64,000 nucleotides of DNA from Cinnamomum chago. Lineage: Eukaryota; Streptophyta; Magnoliopsida; Laurales; Lauraceae. The stretch spans positions 23,535,501 to 23,599,500 of the forward strand of contig CP142455.1 of the NCBI GenBank assembly GCA_038049695.1, given 5' to 3'. Of this stretch, positions 11,496-23,020 are shown in pieces. The notes below the pieces were generated by a model. It made no database searches, was not told where the DNA came from, and worked only from the letters and a program-made list of their open reading frames with translations. The stretch's first letter is position 1; each line of letters starts with the position of its first letter. The position numbers were made by a program, and so were the translations under genes.

Positions 11496-14400
11496 CCATA
11501 GTTTAATGGTTGCTGATGACTTTAGGAAACAAATGAGTTTTGCCCCATAAATCATCTACATATCCAAAAACAAATAGAGTCAAGCTACCTACACACTCCA
11601 TTCCCCTCTCTACACACTGCATTTAAAAAAAAAAAAAACAAAATAAAAAAATTCCTAAACTACCCTCGCCATCTCCTTCCTTCTCTATCCCTTCTCCTCG
11701 TTGTCCACCGCCCACCCTCTCCCCTTCCTCTCCTCTCCCTCTTCCTCTTCCTCATCATCTTCCTCTCCTTCTCCCTCTCTATTTCCCTCTCTTTCCCTCT
11801 CCCTGCTCGTCGCCGCCCACCCACTCTCCTTCTCCCTCTTCCTCTCCTTCTCCCTCTCTATTTCCCTCTCCCCGCTCATCGCCGACCGCCGCCCGGTCAC
11901 CCTCTCCCCTTCCTCTCTCCCTCTCACGGTGGACAAGCAAATGGAGAAGAATCAAATGCTTTGGATGTAAAAAAAAAAAAAAAATGCCATTGAAATCGGC
12001 GAATCCGATTCGTTCGGCGTTACAGGGCCGAAAGAATCGAGTTTTCTCGGCGTTACGGGGCCGAACAAACCGAGTTTGCTCGGCCCTGTAACACCGATAA
12101 AACTCGATTCGTTCGGCCCCGTGTCGCCGAACGAATGTAGACAATGGGTAGTTTAGGAATTTTTTGTTTTTGTTTTTTTTATTTTAAAATGCAGTGTGTA
12201 GAGAGGGAAATGGAGTGTGCAGGTAGCAGCTCTCAAACAAATATCCGCATGTTGTATTGTGTGGAGCCTCGATAGCATGTGGCCCAAGAGCACTAGTGTG
12301 TGCGTCACGCACTGTATTAAAGGCGCATCCCATCATTACCCCACAAGAGTAGTTTATGAAATAACAGAATCCATAGTGATTACAAGGCGGTAGTAAGATA
12401 AACAAAACAACGATGCGCTAGAATCCTGTGATAGTCCCTTTGTGGGAATTAACTCTATAGCAACTAATTTAATGTGACAATAGCGTGGTACTCTACACCA
12501 TTCAAATCATTAGCACAATGTGTATGTGAAGTAGATTAATAGAAATAGAACATCAACCTGATCACCAGTATTGCACTTTTAATGATGTCACATGTTTTAC
12601 CATGTTTAGCCAGTGACCTTAATTTTGATCAAATTGAAGTTTTCTGCACGGGTGAGTTGTTACATGTAGTTTCCAACACTTTGTGCTAGACTAATTCTTT
12701 CAATCTTAGAGGGAAGTCCGGTAGACTCTCCTACAGCGCCAGTGTGGTAATGTGGTGGTGCAGTTTCAAACGTACAACATCCGGAGTGCAAACCCTGATC
12801 CTAAGCCATCCGGGTGCAAACCCTGGTCCTAGGCCAACTGAACTATCGCTTTACGCTTGAGTTGTTACATGTTGAAAATGCAGTTTAATGCATCAGATTT
12901 TTTTTAATACAATCGTGAAAGGACCGTGCTAGGGGTGTAAAAAAAAAAAAAAAAAAAACAGGGGGAGGGTGGGGGGGAGCGGCAACCGTTTAATCGAACC
13001 AAACCACGATTAATAACTATATTTTACGGTTCGGTTACGATTACGGTTAATGAAATCCAAAAACCGCTCGGTTTGATTCGGTTACGGTTTTTCATAATAA
13101 TTCACGATTAGTAACCGAACCGAACCATATAATATGATTCGGTTAATCATATGCGGTTAACCGTACCATTTACAAATAAAAGAAAAAATAAGGGGGCTAA
13201 ATGAAATATTTCTTATCTAATTCAATTGCTCCTTATGTGTCATTTTACCTTCAATCGTTCACATTTATTCCCTTATGTGAGAAAGGCCTTCCACGGTTAT
13301 TAACTGAAACCAAACTGTATAATATGGTTAACCATGGTTACGGTTTTCTACGGTTTTTATGGATACGGTTGTGGTTTTGAAAGACAGAAAACCGCGGTTA
13401 CGGTTCGGTTAACAGTTTTCCCAAGTTGACCGGTTAATAGAACCGTTATACCCCTAGATTGTGAAAGTAGTGAGAGATTTTGATCAAGCAAAGATTGGCT
13501 AATTGTCAATGATTTATATCAACAAAAGAAAATTTTGGTTGCAGTAGTTCTACAATATCATTAGTTTTGATCCATGTAATGAGAACCTGAAAGCAATGGA
13601 ATGAATTGACTCTCAATATAACACAACAAGATTATTAAACGAGTACGCATGAAGTTTTGTGGAAGGCAAATATAGTTTTGCTCTAAACGTGAGCACTGAG
13701 CTAGCATTCGTTAAAACTACGCAATGTTTAGGAAATGGAAATTGATGGCGTTGAAAACCATGAACTTAGACCTAGAGGAAGGGTTATCATTTAATAATTA
13801 TTAGATGATGGTTATTAAAGGTTTAACGAATTTAATTAGAGTTAGTCATCGACTTGATTTGCATTCAAGAAAAAAGATAAGTCATACTATATGAGAAAAT
13901 CATGCGTCAGTGTACTCTTTGGCATTCTCATCTATCATAACTAATTTTCGAGAAATTCAGTATAAAATGGGTTCCAACTCAGGATTATTAAAGAGACATG
14001 GGTGAGAGATATATAGTGTTGATATGATGGATAGCTATTCATTTTCCGATTTTAGGACTTCTTTATGAAGAGATTTCTTAGAACTCCTAGGAGTTCAATT
14101 TCATGCAAACTGTAATAAAAAGAATTTTCTACTATTAAAAGAGTTGTGAAATCATAGGTGAAGATAAAAAAATTTATTAAATCATTTATATAACTATATA
14201 AGGGATTTTAGCAGCAATTTAATAATTTTCTTTTTCATGAGAAGGAAAATAGGATGAAACCATATGGAGGAAATTACCTTCAAATGTATTTGTTTTTATG
14301 AAATTAATCCTTGATTTCAAGATAAGGAAAAGGTAGGTTTTCATGGTAGTCCAAGAATACAAATTATTAAGGTTTCATTTCTATATTTGAATTAAATAAA

Positions 14401-17400
14401 AATGATTAGTAGAAAACCCAGGTGACTATAAACAGCAATCCAACAATTGTTAAAGAAATAATTTAACATATACAGAATTTTTGGCAATATGATTAGTGAT
14501 TTCAATTGATACTGAATTTCTTTGACCATCTAGAAACAGCCAAAAGTTCTCAAAAGTACCATGTTGAATGATTTATCTTTGACCTCAAATGGAATATGTG
14601 AAATAATATATTATTGACGGACTTTTTTAGCAATGTGGACACTGATTTAATTGATAACAAATTCTGACCATCTAGAAACAAAGTTCTAAAATTACCATGT
14701 GAATGTATATTATTTTGACCTCAAATGTAAAGGGTGATGAATGAATCATATTTCCTTTTAATTACTAAAAAGTTAATGAACTTTGCAAGAAAAAAGTGGA
14801 AGAAAATGACCTTTATAAGAAAATGTCAGGAGACCAACTCACCAACCCTGTATCATAAAGTTAAGATTGCTGATTGGACCAATTAATATTGCTGATTGGA
14901 CCAATAGATATGGAAATAGTACTTCCACTTTAGGAGAATGTTGTTGACCTTTCTTTTGTCCACACTATCCTATTACAGGTTAGGGTCTAAATATAATTAA
15001 CATCACCCATTTTCCAAAAAAAAAAAAAAGAAACTTTTCTTTTCATTGTCATTAACAGAGGTCTTTAACAAGATTGTCATTGATGTACTGCATCATAAAA
15101 CTGATATCTAACAGCAACATAACATGATGAATTAAACCATTGCCATTTGATTAGAAAGGTTAGATGAGCATTGCATTTTGATATGCTGGTTAATAAGAGA
15201 GATTTTTGAGAGGAACCAACATCTATAAAAAGGGTAGAAAAATGCAGACCTATTGCAACTAATTCCACCTTTGGTGTCATTTTGGCATATTCCTTTCCAC
15301 TTTGATGGAACTGGTCCCATTCCCTCATCCCTAAAGCTCTCAGACTCTGGCCACACACCTGATCTCACCACAAAAGAAGAAGTCAAGCAAGATAGAAATT
15401 GGAAATGAAACAGTAGTAATTTGTAAATTGTGTTTAATGCAAAAAGAAAGGCAAGGGGTTAATGGTATTTGTCGTCTTTTTTCGTTGCCACTAATCAATC
15501 AAGTACCCACATATAATCTTAGACGTTCATTTTAGTAAAAAAAAAAAAAGAAAAAAGTGAAGAATTACAATACAAAATTAGAAAGACATAATGGGTGCAT
15601 TAGTCCACATACAAGGGTGTAATTATAATTGAATAAATAAGGTGGGGACCAAATATATTCTCAAATAAGTTGAGGTGATGATGATCATATGCATGCACAT
15701 AAAAAAGCACCCAGAACATGATCAGAAGTAGTTGATGAGTAACAGGAGCCACACTGATTGATAGCCATTAAGGGGGATTTTAAAATGAAATAAGTCATTG
15801 GTTAGAATCGAAAAGAAAAAGAGTCGAAGTAGAGTTAAATTCAACAACTCATTTGGATCTATCAAATTCAAAAAGGAGACGAGCACTATTAAAACCAAAA
15901 TACAGAAATCATTTGGGGTGAATATCATTTGGCGCCATATAAAAATAAAAGAAAATCATCATCAAATATGATGGCAACATAAATAGAACTATCTCAAAGA
16001 GCCTTTCAATAGGCTTGCTGTTTATGTAAGCTTTTGCATCTGACAGGCATGAATGGATCAAATAATGTAAAAGGTCTGAACAATAACATGACTAGGATTC
16101 CACTTAAAGTCAAATCAAGTGCTGCCTTTATTTTGTCGAACCTGTAGGCAACTTGATTCACTATATTTCATTGTCAAAACTTTGAAATCACTATAAAGTC
16201 AACTTCAAAATATTTATCAAACTTTATCATTTTTACTCCTAAGCAAAAACTATATTTAATGATAAAGGTTTCTTCAGAGCTCAATTGACATTCAAAAATG
16301 ATAGATTTATGTGTACAACTAGGAAAATGGGAGGATGAAATAATACTCTTGAAGATAAAGATGATTTACCTGTGTCAAGATTTCCAATTATTACATCTTC
16401 GCCAAATTTCGCTTTTTGCCACAGTGATCCTTCTAGAGTTCTCCCATCTCTCTCTAGTCCAAGAAATTCCCAAGATCGAGTGGTGTGTAATTTCCTTCCC
16501 TTATTTAGGAAAATCGATTTGACTTCCGGATTTTCTACAGTGAAGATGAGAAAATGACGAAAGGTAAGCAGAAGAACAAAACAGAGAAAACTAGAGGTAT
16601 GGAAACTAGTATTTTCTTCCTTACTAGCTATTTCAATTGCTTCTTCCTCGTCAAGAACTGCAGAGAAGCCATTGATATGTCTTGTGTATGAGTACAATAT
16701 TGCACCTTTTGCCTTTTCCTCACTGTCATAAAAATTACATGAAGTTTGTAATATGAACATGGTTGGAAGTAGAATTCATAGGAAAACAGAGTTGAAGACT
16801 TCATTGGAGTTCCTAACCTTCCCAAGAAAGATGCCAAGAATCCATAATGAGTTGTTTTTACTTTCTCATAATCAGCCGAAGTAGCAAAAGGACCATGAGA
16901 ATGTGCCCCAAAGTACACAATATAAGACTGCATATAGCAAAGCCACAGAGAAAAACCAATCATTTCAATAGAATTAATCATATTCAAGAGACCCCAAATG
17001 AGATTATTAATCAAAACGCAAAAAAGAAGAGAACCCAGTTAAGATTATCAGTCAAAATCCAAAAACAAGAGAAACCCAGATCAGATTAGTACTACAAACG
17101 ATCAAGAGTTCCACACAGGCAGTGACGGATCCAGTATGTATCCATTGGGGGCCTGGGCCCCAGTGGATTTCTAAGTTTTGGTGAGGCCCACCCCTAATGA
17201 ATTTTTTGGGCCCCCAGTGACATTGAAGCAGGCCCCCAGTGAAAAGTTATCACTTATCAGCCCATTCTGTATACACATCAATATTTCTAAGTTTTACTTG
17301 TAATTTTGGTGAGGCCCACTAATTTTTTTCCATAAGGCCCCCAATGAATTTTTTGGGCCCCCAGTGACATTGAACCAGGCCCCCCAATGACCAATTTATG

Positions 17401-18036
17401 AATGATTGTATTGTATGTTTTATAGAAAAAGAGTTGCTTGGAACAATTACTAATGATATTGTAATAGAACTTTTTCAGAATATGAAAACTTGTAGAGAAC
17501 AATTGTGATAAATAAATATGTCTTGTTTTATTGCTTGAAATTATTATGTTATATTTGTTCCATATAAATCTGCACACTATTTGTCTTTGTTAGGCATGAT
17601 TTGCAATGCAGTGGAAATCTACAAACTATCTGTCTTTAAATGCACCTTTCTGTGTATTAGTTACTGATAGTGTATGCAAAAGGTCCACTACTTTTTTGTG
17701 TATTGTTTTTTCTCAAGCATGAAGAAAAAAAAAAGAAAAAATCATTTGCAATCATATAAATAACCCAAAAAAAATTTCCGGGGCCGTTGCCTCCGGACCC
17801 CCTACTACTTAATCGTGCCCCCAGTGATTTTAAATCCTGGATCCGCCACTGCACACAAGTTATCAAAAACCAATCTTTCATCATTCATTCATGGATAGAA
17901 AGAGAAAGAAAAAAAAAACGAAGAAAATCAATGTAATGCTTGCCTTTTTTTTGTTGTCAGCAAAAGTGGGACTCTGTAGCAGAGAGAAAAGGAGAAAGAC
18001 CGACAGAAGGGAAAGAGAAAGACTCGAAAACGCCAT
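7529..18036 (-). CDS. Subtilisin-like serine protease, SBT5.3/SBT5.4 (AIR3)-type, 11 exons, intact
   Basis: Secreted serine endopeptidase (family S8), expected to act in the apoplast or cell wall. Exons, in transcription order on the minus strand: 18036-17944, 16927-16818, 16722-16625, 16534-16370, 15358-15250, 10981-10450, 9736-9636, 9020-8775, 8592-8478, 8398-8185, 8073-7529. They sum to 2328 nt, 775 residues plus TAA, and every phase joins without a shift. Domains: signal peptide about 1-26 (ends TFA before DNKKK); I9 prodomain about 32-117 (starts [12 protein letters not shown]); mature enzyme from about T118; catalytic D154 (NLDTG), H224 (GHGTH), oxyanion N329 (AAGNGGP) and S562 (GTSMSCPH); PA-like insert about 400-485; C-terminal Fn3-like domain about 650-770. 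Length matches the usual 740-780. The ATG at 18036 is chosen because it opens a typical signal peptide and fits the spliced frame. Oddities: intron 1 has a GC donor, and introns 1 and 5 carry transposons. Known from the family: clade SBT5; the exact orthologue is inferred from remembered motifs, not from a search. Confidence 0.93.
11577..12234. mobile_element. MULE-type MITE with 9-bp target duplication
   Basis: Terminal inverted repeats of about 100 bases: the left end contains GCTACCTACACACTCC and the right, complemented, GCTACCTGCACACTCC. Both continue through CTCTCTACACACTGCATTT to AAATTCCTAAACTACCC. The perfect 9-bp direct repeat AAACAAATA flanks it (11568-11576 and 12235-12243). The interior is a CT-rich stretch plus four 33-bp repeats. 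The long TIRs and 9-bp duplication point to the Mutator superfamily. It carries no transposase. Confidence 0.85.
12000..12135. repeat. Four 33-bp repeats, each internally palindromic
   Basis: On the minus strand the unit is roughly TCGGCNNNACRGGGCCGA plus AACGAATCGAGTT-like spacer, repeated four times. Because each unit holds CGG...CCG, adjacent units also pair with one another. The 33-bp period keeps a frame open on the minus strand, giving 11-residue repeats ([14 protein letters not shown]), but no start, promoter or conserved domain supports a protein. Confidence 0.75.
12725..12867 (-). mobile_element. Old SINE copy, same family as 49283
   Basis: On the minus strand it reads ATAGTTCAGTTGGCCTAGGA (A-box side), TTTGCACCCGGA, and then GTTTGAAACTGC (B-box side). 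These match the SINE at 49283-49474. An internal stretch (GGGTTTGCACYCCGGA) is duplicated. No poly-A tail or target duplication remains. Confidence 0.6.
12930..13456. mobile_element. hAT-like MITE in intron 5
   Basis: Ends TAGGGGTGTAA and TTATACCCCTA (inverted, one mismatch). The flanks GACCGTGC and GATTGTGA agree at 5 of 8 positions, an eroded 8-bp duplication. The interior is made of many CGGTTACGGTT-like motifs in both orientations (self-complementary) and has no coding capacity. Confidence 0.55.
14868..14918. repeat. Duplicated 23-bp motif containing CCAAT
   Basis: ATTGCTGATTGGACCAAT occurs twice in tandem in intron 5. Each copy contains ATTGG and CCAAT. It is small and may be chance, or a leftover of a palindromic element. 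Confidence 0.5.
16928..17943 (-). other. GC-AG intron 1 of the subtilase gene
   Basis: Exon 1 ends AAG and the intron begins GCAAGC; the acceptor reads TATATGCAG. Joining AAG to TCTTATATT keeps the frame and gives the family-typical K-S-Y-I-V start of the prodomain. No nearby GT donor keeps the frame. GC-AG introns are a minority class that normally have an otherwise strong donor, as here. Most of the intron is filled by the hAT-type MITE at 17120-17851. Confidence 0.75.
17120..17851. mobile_element. hAT-type MITE in intron 1
   Basis: TIRs are CAGTGACGGATCCAG at the left and, complemented, CAGTGGCGGATCCAG at the right. The flanks CACACAGG (17112-17119) and CACACAAG (17852-17859) form an 8-bp duplication with one mismatch. 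The interior has a direct duplication built on GGGCCCCCAGTGACATTGAA. No transposase is present. The CAGTGGCGGATCCAG end is a familiar plant hAT terminus. Confidence 0.8.
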
Positions 18037-18111
18037 TAGATCTCTTTCCTCTCTTCCTCTCAAGAATACCAAAGAAAAGAGACTCTCTGAGCGCTTGGTT
18101 ACTTTGGAGCC

Positions 18112-18124
18112 TTTAAATAACGTG
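18112..18124 (-). promoter_or_regulatory. Possible TATA box of the subtilase gene
   Basis: On the minus strand this reads TTATTTAAAGG, about 80 bases upstream of the ATG at 18036. That would give a 5' leader of about 50 bases. Position and AT-rich core fit a plant TATA box; no other promoter element is clear. Confidence 0.35.
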
Positions 18125-18499
18125 AAAGTAGTCTTTTTTGAGGAAAGATTCCATGAATAGAAATAGGAGAGAATGCATACAATCTTTACTGTAATATCGA
18201 TGAAGATTGCATTGAATTCGTGTCTATTAAAGAAGGACAGCATTAGAGAAATACCAAGAAGGAAATAAAAATCAATTGCTACATAATTTGCAGATTTCAT
18301 AGAGGAATTACAGGTTAGAAACAGATATCGGGCAGAGACTATAGGTGTTAATTTTACCAAACCTTCCGCGGAATAACGTGGCTCATCTTCAGTTATATTA
18401 TCACATTCATTGGGGCTAATCCAAGCCCAAATGGCCCAACTGGACCAGACGATAACCTCAATTGAGGTTGGACACTTTCGGCCCATGATCGTGCTCGTT

Positions 18500-20000
18500 G
18501 GGCTGGGTTCAGTTGAATTCAGGCTGGGGGTCGGGTCGTGGTTTGGTGAATTTTGAGAAATTGAATTTTAGTGGGGGGTGTAACATGGTTCAGGATGGGT
18601 TCAGGTTGGATCTTTCGGCATTTGGATAGTTTCTGATTAAAATTGGTAAGAGCTAGGGGTCGGTCCGTCTGGTATTCGAGTCAGGTTTGGGTTGGCCCAT
18701 TACTGGCCTGACCCTCTCTAGTTGATGTCATTATTTATCCTGGCCCAAAAAGGCAGGTGAACGGGCAGTCACACTTCTCCTTCTACTCTCAGCCTTTCTA
18801 TTTTCTGTGACTCATGCGATTAAATGGGGCTGCATTGAATTTTAGAACCTGGCATATTCAGGGAGGGTTCTACCTGGTGCTCAGGTTTTATTTAAGTTGG
18901 AAAGTTGGAACAGAATAGGATAGAAGTCAAAACGCAACTCGGCAATTTACAGCTAATAGTAGTATACAGTGCATGCCAAAGATATTGTGTGCACTGGACT
19001 AGAGGCCCACCTCTGATGAACATGGCCGGTTAGATAGAAAGCTCATTAGCTATATACCTTAGCAATAGGGATGGTAGTGGGTTAGGCCCATTGATCTTTG
19101 ATGTTTAACGAGTAGGGATGGGAATGGGTCAGGTTGATTTTAAATTTGATCTTTCAGGGTATCGGTATGCGTAGCAATGAGTCCAATTGGGTTGGATTTC
19201 CCTTTGAACGCAATGTGTATGGGGCCAATCTCAATTTGATCCGATTGTAAATTGGGTTTGAAATGTGAATATGAACCCTAAATCTGGAGTTAGTTCAGCT
19301 TGGATTAGCAAGTCAAAGTATCAAAATTACGGTGCACTGGGGTTTGAATTTTTTTTGGCAGTTGACTAGCATGTATAGACTAACCCAAACCTTAACGGAG
19401 TGTTCCATGGAAGGAATTGGCACAACCAGTAACGTGCATAGATTGCAAAATCCTAACCAATTTGGCCCGAAATGTCAGACAAAACCTAAACTCTTGGGTT
19501 GGCTGGTCAAAGTATGACAAGGTGCCATGATCTAATCAACCAGTGGATAAGCCTTGTCAACCCGACCCATCTTGACCTGACCCTAGCTGTTTGTGACCCT
19601 GCTAATAATAAGAAATACTATCATCTGTGGGTTTTGCGCGCCCCACCGGGAGATTAACGCCGTTGGGTCAAAGCCCATATCCATATAAAAAAAAAAGAAA
19701 AAAAAACAGAAAAATGAAAATAACACACACATTGTCATATAACATGGACTGTTTGCAGAACGGTCAGATTGAAACAGCTCTACAAGTCTATTTTTGGAGT
19801 GTAATTGAGTGGCATAAAATAGATATTTGAGTGGTTTTCTTAATGAGAAAAAAATGCTTGAATGGTTGAGATTGTTTGAAAAAGTTCATGAGAACCGAAT
19901 AAGGTTTTCTATAAAAAGAATAAACTTTTCAAACACAAGTTAATTCCGTAACTTTAATTTATTTCTTTTTCATTTTTGAAAAGTTTAGTAATCTGATAAC
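18500..20000. repeat. Degenerate GGGT/CCCA-rich transposon remnants
   Basis: The part from about 19050 to 19980 is a diverged relative of 47590-48130 and 49090-49830. It shares phrases such as ACATGGWCTRTTTGYAGAA and GAGCCAAATTTC-like words. At 19628-19696 a segment ending TTGGGTCAAAGCCC plus an A-run looks like a 5'-truncated SINE tail. No gene is seen. Confidence 0.4.
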
Positions 20001-20002
20001 TT

Positions 20003-21363
20003 TATAAATATTAACGCAAACGGAGAGGTGGGTTGTGATGGGTGCCACCTCATCCAAAGTCTCTCCTTTCGAAAGAAATATAGAAGAAAATAATACACCT
20101 TTTGCCTTCACGTGGGCTACTATACATGCCTCTCAAAATCTACTCCCTAAATCTCCATTTTAAATCCCCCTTCCAAGTCTTTTTTCCTAAATCTCTCGAC
20201 CGATTTTTTCCTAATTTATCTCTCATTCAAATCTAACCCAATACATCTTGCAACCCATGAGAACTCCATCCGCTCTCTCATCGAGCCATCAATGTAGACA
20301 TCTCCTCCCTATAACTTATTACACACTTCAATTTCTTTCAATTTCTTGTGGGCTCCACCTATAACTTATTACCCACTTTCCACACTCACTCCATGTGGCC
20401 CACTACGCTCAATTCTCAAGCTGCAATTTACGAAATTATATATATTAAAGCAATAGGGGAGGTGGGCTGTTGAGGGTGCCATGTCATCCATAAAAAGTCT
20501 CTCCTTTCAAAGAAATATAGAAGAAAATAATACAGCCTTTTGCTTTCACCTGGGCTACTATTTAAACCTCTCAAAATCTCCTCCCTAAATCTCCATTTTA
20601 AATTTCCTTTCCAAATCTTTTTCCTAAATCTCTTGACCGATTTTTCCTAATTAATCCCTCATTCAAATCTAACCCAATCCATTTTGCAACCCATGAGACC
20701 TGCATCCACTCTTTCATGAGCCATCAATGTAGACATCTCCTCCCTATAACTTATTACCCAATAAACCCAATAGTTTTTGTAGGCCAATCCTTTGATTTTT
20801 AACTTTTGGATTTTTAACAATAGTTATGTTATCAACTATCCTTTGATTTTTAAATAACATGAGCATCATACAAATGGAAATACATTACCATTCCAAATTG
20901 TCACTATGAATATGATCATCTAAATTTTTTGTGTGGCCGCACCATTAGATTGAACACATGATAGTGTTGTTAGCATTAATATAAGGGTTAATATATTATT
21001 ATGCATATGACTCATGTTTAGTGATCCCGCAGAAAATAAAGTGTTATTAGGAACAATTTTGGTATATTTGCTATTAGAGTGCATATTAAAAACACATGTC
21101 ATTTCAAATTATTAGCTAATCATTTTTTCGAATAGTATTGGAGATAGCAATAATATCATATTTGTTTCCAATTTTTAATATATTTATATTTTTGGGTCTG
21201 GGCTTAGCACGGGCGTTTGTTGCTAGTTTACTATATTTATATGACGGTTTTCCCTCTACTACTTTTACTATATTTACTTTCTATAAATTATATTTAAAAG
21301 AAACTTTAAGTTTTAATATATTCCCATTTTGAGGCCCGGCTTAGAACCAGCCCTTGTTGGTAG
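20003..21363. mobile_element. Helitron-like element, with a second one nested inside
   Basis: It starts TATAAATATTAACGC and ends with GGCCCGGCTTAGAACCAGCCC then TTGTTGGTAG. A second copy of the same 5' sequence begins near 20435 (TATATATTAAAGCAATAGGGG) and has its own 3' end at 21226: a GGGCTTAGCACGGGC hairpin remnant followed by TTTGTTGCTAG. The CTAG end preceded by a short GC hairpin, and the lack of TIRs, fit non-autonomous Helitrons. There is no helicase gene. Confidence 0.5.
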
Positions 21364-21368
21364 AAATC

Positions 21369-21369
<1 letters not shown>

Positions 21370-21412
<43 letters not shown>

Positions 21413-22293
21413 CCAGCAGTCTGTTCGTAGGAGAGCGACTCCTAGAACCCAAACGTGGCACTCCTTTTTGAGGTTTTGCAGTGACATGTGGTACACCCCA
21501 CCCAATCCTTATAAATACTCATGCAATATCTAAAGCTTTCCTAAAGTATTTAAGTACAATCTAAAACTATACAAAACTAAAAGTCTATCCAATATCTTCT
21601 GGTCCCATCAAAATTCTATCCAAATCAAACACAATAAAAAAATTAGAACGAATCAAAATTGTGAGCCCCATTATATGTTTTTTTTTTTTCCTTCTCTCAC
21701 TTGTATCAAAATAAGGAACTCACTAGCTTTTCTTGTGAAACAATGATTTAAGGTTTGTAGAATATTGAAAATGTGATTACTGTTTCTTTTATTACATTGC
21801 AGAGATGTGGTCCTCAAAACTATGTAAGGCCAATATTGAATTTGGATCCTTCGGGGCCTAAGACCCATAAATCTATTGGTGGGGCTCACCTATTAAATTA
21901 AATTGTTCAAAATCACGATCCTGCTATATATAAACAGTAGATCAAACTTTACCTAATCATAAGTGGGGCACCACGAATTACTGAACTCAACCAAAGGTTC
22001 TTTTCTACTTCAACCTTCCATAATTCTTAGATTGATTTAATTGTGATTATGAGTCATCACATGAATGATGATGATGAACTAAATGTAACTACGGATTTCA
22101 GTGTTTTAATTTCTTTCAAATATTTCATATCTTGATGCCTGACTCTTTTGTTTATAGTTTTAACAAATTTTACCTTTCTTTGAACTTTTGCATTCTTTTA
22201 ATCGTGTTTCCTTTCTAAATTTCATATATTTTGTTGTTATTATGACATCTTATTATCGTATTTATATTTTGTTGGCCCGGGCTTTCTCCCTAG
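21370..22293. mobile_element. Helitron-like element after a (TA)n tract
   Basis: Begins with (TA)n then TATTAAACCAGCAG, and ends GGCCCGGGCTTTCTCCCTAG. The end resembles the neighbouring Helitron-like 3' ends. The 21440-21500 part is related to 23030-23085, the left flank of the copia provirus. No coding capacity. Confidence 0.45.
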
Positions 22294-22299
22294 TTTTAT

Positions 22300-23020
22300 A
22301 TCAAAGGAAAAGGAAAAGCCTACTTCCGTAGGGAGAAAAATTGAATTTACTACTTTTCCTCCAGTTTGAGAGGAGGAAAACTTGCATTTTCAACTATCCT
22401 CTTAATGCATGCAACGGTAAAGTTGCAATCCAATTTTTCCTTCTTTTTTCCTTTTCTTTACATGTGGGTTGGGCCGCGGATTGAGGTTTGGGGATGGGCA
22501 TGAATGATTAACATTTAAATGCAATAACACCAAATCACAAGTAATAAATCGCTTGTTTGGTAAATTTACTTTACCGATGAAGTAAAGTGAAATGTTAATA
22601 CAAGAGACAACAAAAATAAATGTTTGGTGGAGTCAAAAGGTGAAAAAGTAGAATTTTTAATTTACTTTTAAAAAGAAAAGTGTTTTTTGTAAGGGTGCTC
22701 ATGGATCTGGCCCGGCCCGCTTTGGGCTGGACATGGGTTTAGGTCATAATAGATGGGTCGTGCTCGTATTTTATTTATTTGGACTCGGTGGTTGAGAGCC
22801 GGAATCCCATCTAGCCCAAATATACAAATAATTATAAGGGAGGGAGTAGTAATGGTGGGACTCAAACCCATGCCTTCTCATAGAAGGCGAAATGACAAGA
22901 CCAATTGAGCTAGCATAGGACTGGCTGGGCAAGCAACTCTTTTTTTTTTTTTTTGTTCTATAAGTCTCTCATGGGTCGGTCTCGTGCTTGATCATTTCCA
23001 AACGGGCTAGGCTCAGCGAA
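22300..23020. repeat. Interspersed repeat R1, copy 1
   Basis: It matches 42860-43660 closely. Shared parts include CCTCC...GAGAGGAGGAAAACTTGC, GGTAAATTTACTTTACCGATG and AAGGGTGCTCATGGATCTGGC. Near 22835-22925 the minus strand shows tRNA-like boxes (TAGCTCAATTGG and GGGTTTGAGTCCC), suggesting an embedded SINE in both copies. No gene. Confidence 0.7.

Larger units (their letters stand above)
10982..15249 (-). other. Intron 5 of the subtilase, transposon-rich
   Basis: A 4268-base intron, far longer than the other nine (79-1016 bases). It contains an (ATC)n run (11331-11359), a (TA)n run (11457-11494), a MULE MITE (11577-12234), an old SINE (12725-12867) and a hAT-like MITE (12930-13456). From 13457 to 15249 I see only AT-rich sequence, apart from a 23-bp repeat near 14868. 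The donor is a weak GTCTGC; the acceptor is TTTTCAG. Confidence 0.8.

Noticed and set aside
11685..11970. Ser/Leu-rich and Arg/Glu-rich frames on both strands
   Set aside because: They are translations of a CT/GA-rich low-complexity interior of the MULE MITE within an intron.
11779..12144. Minus-strand frame with 11-residue repeats as a possible repeat protein
   Set aside because: The 33-bp period alone keeps the frame open; it lies inside an intronic MITE and has no promoter or recognised domain.
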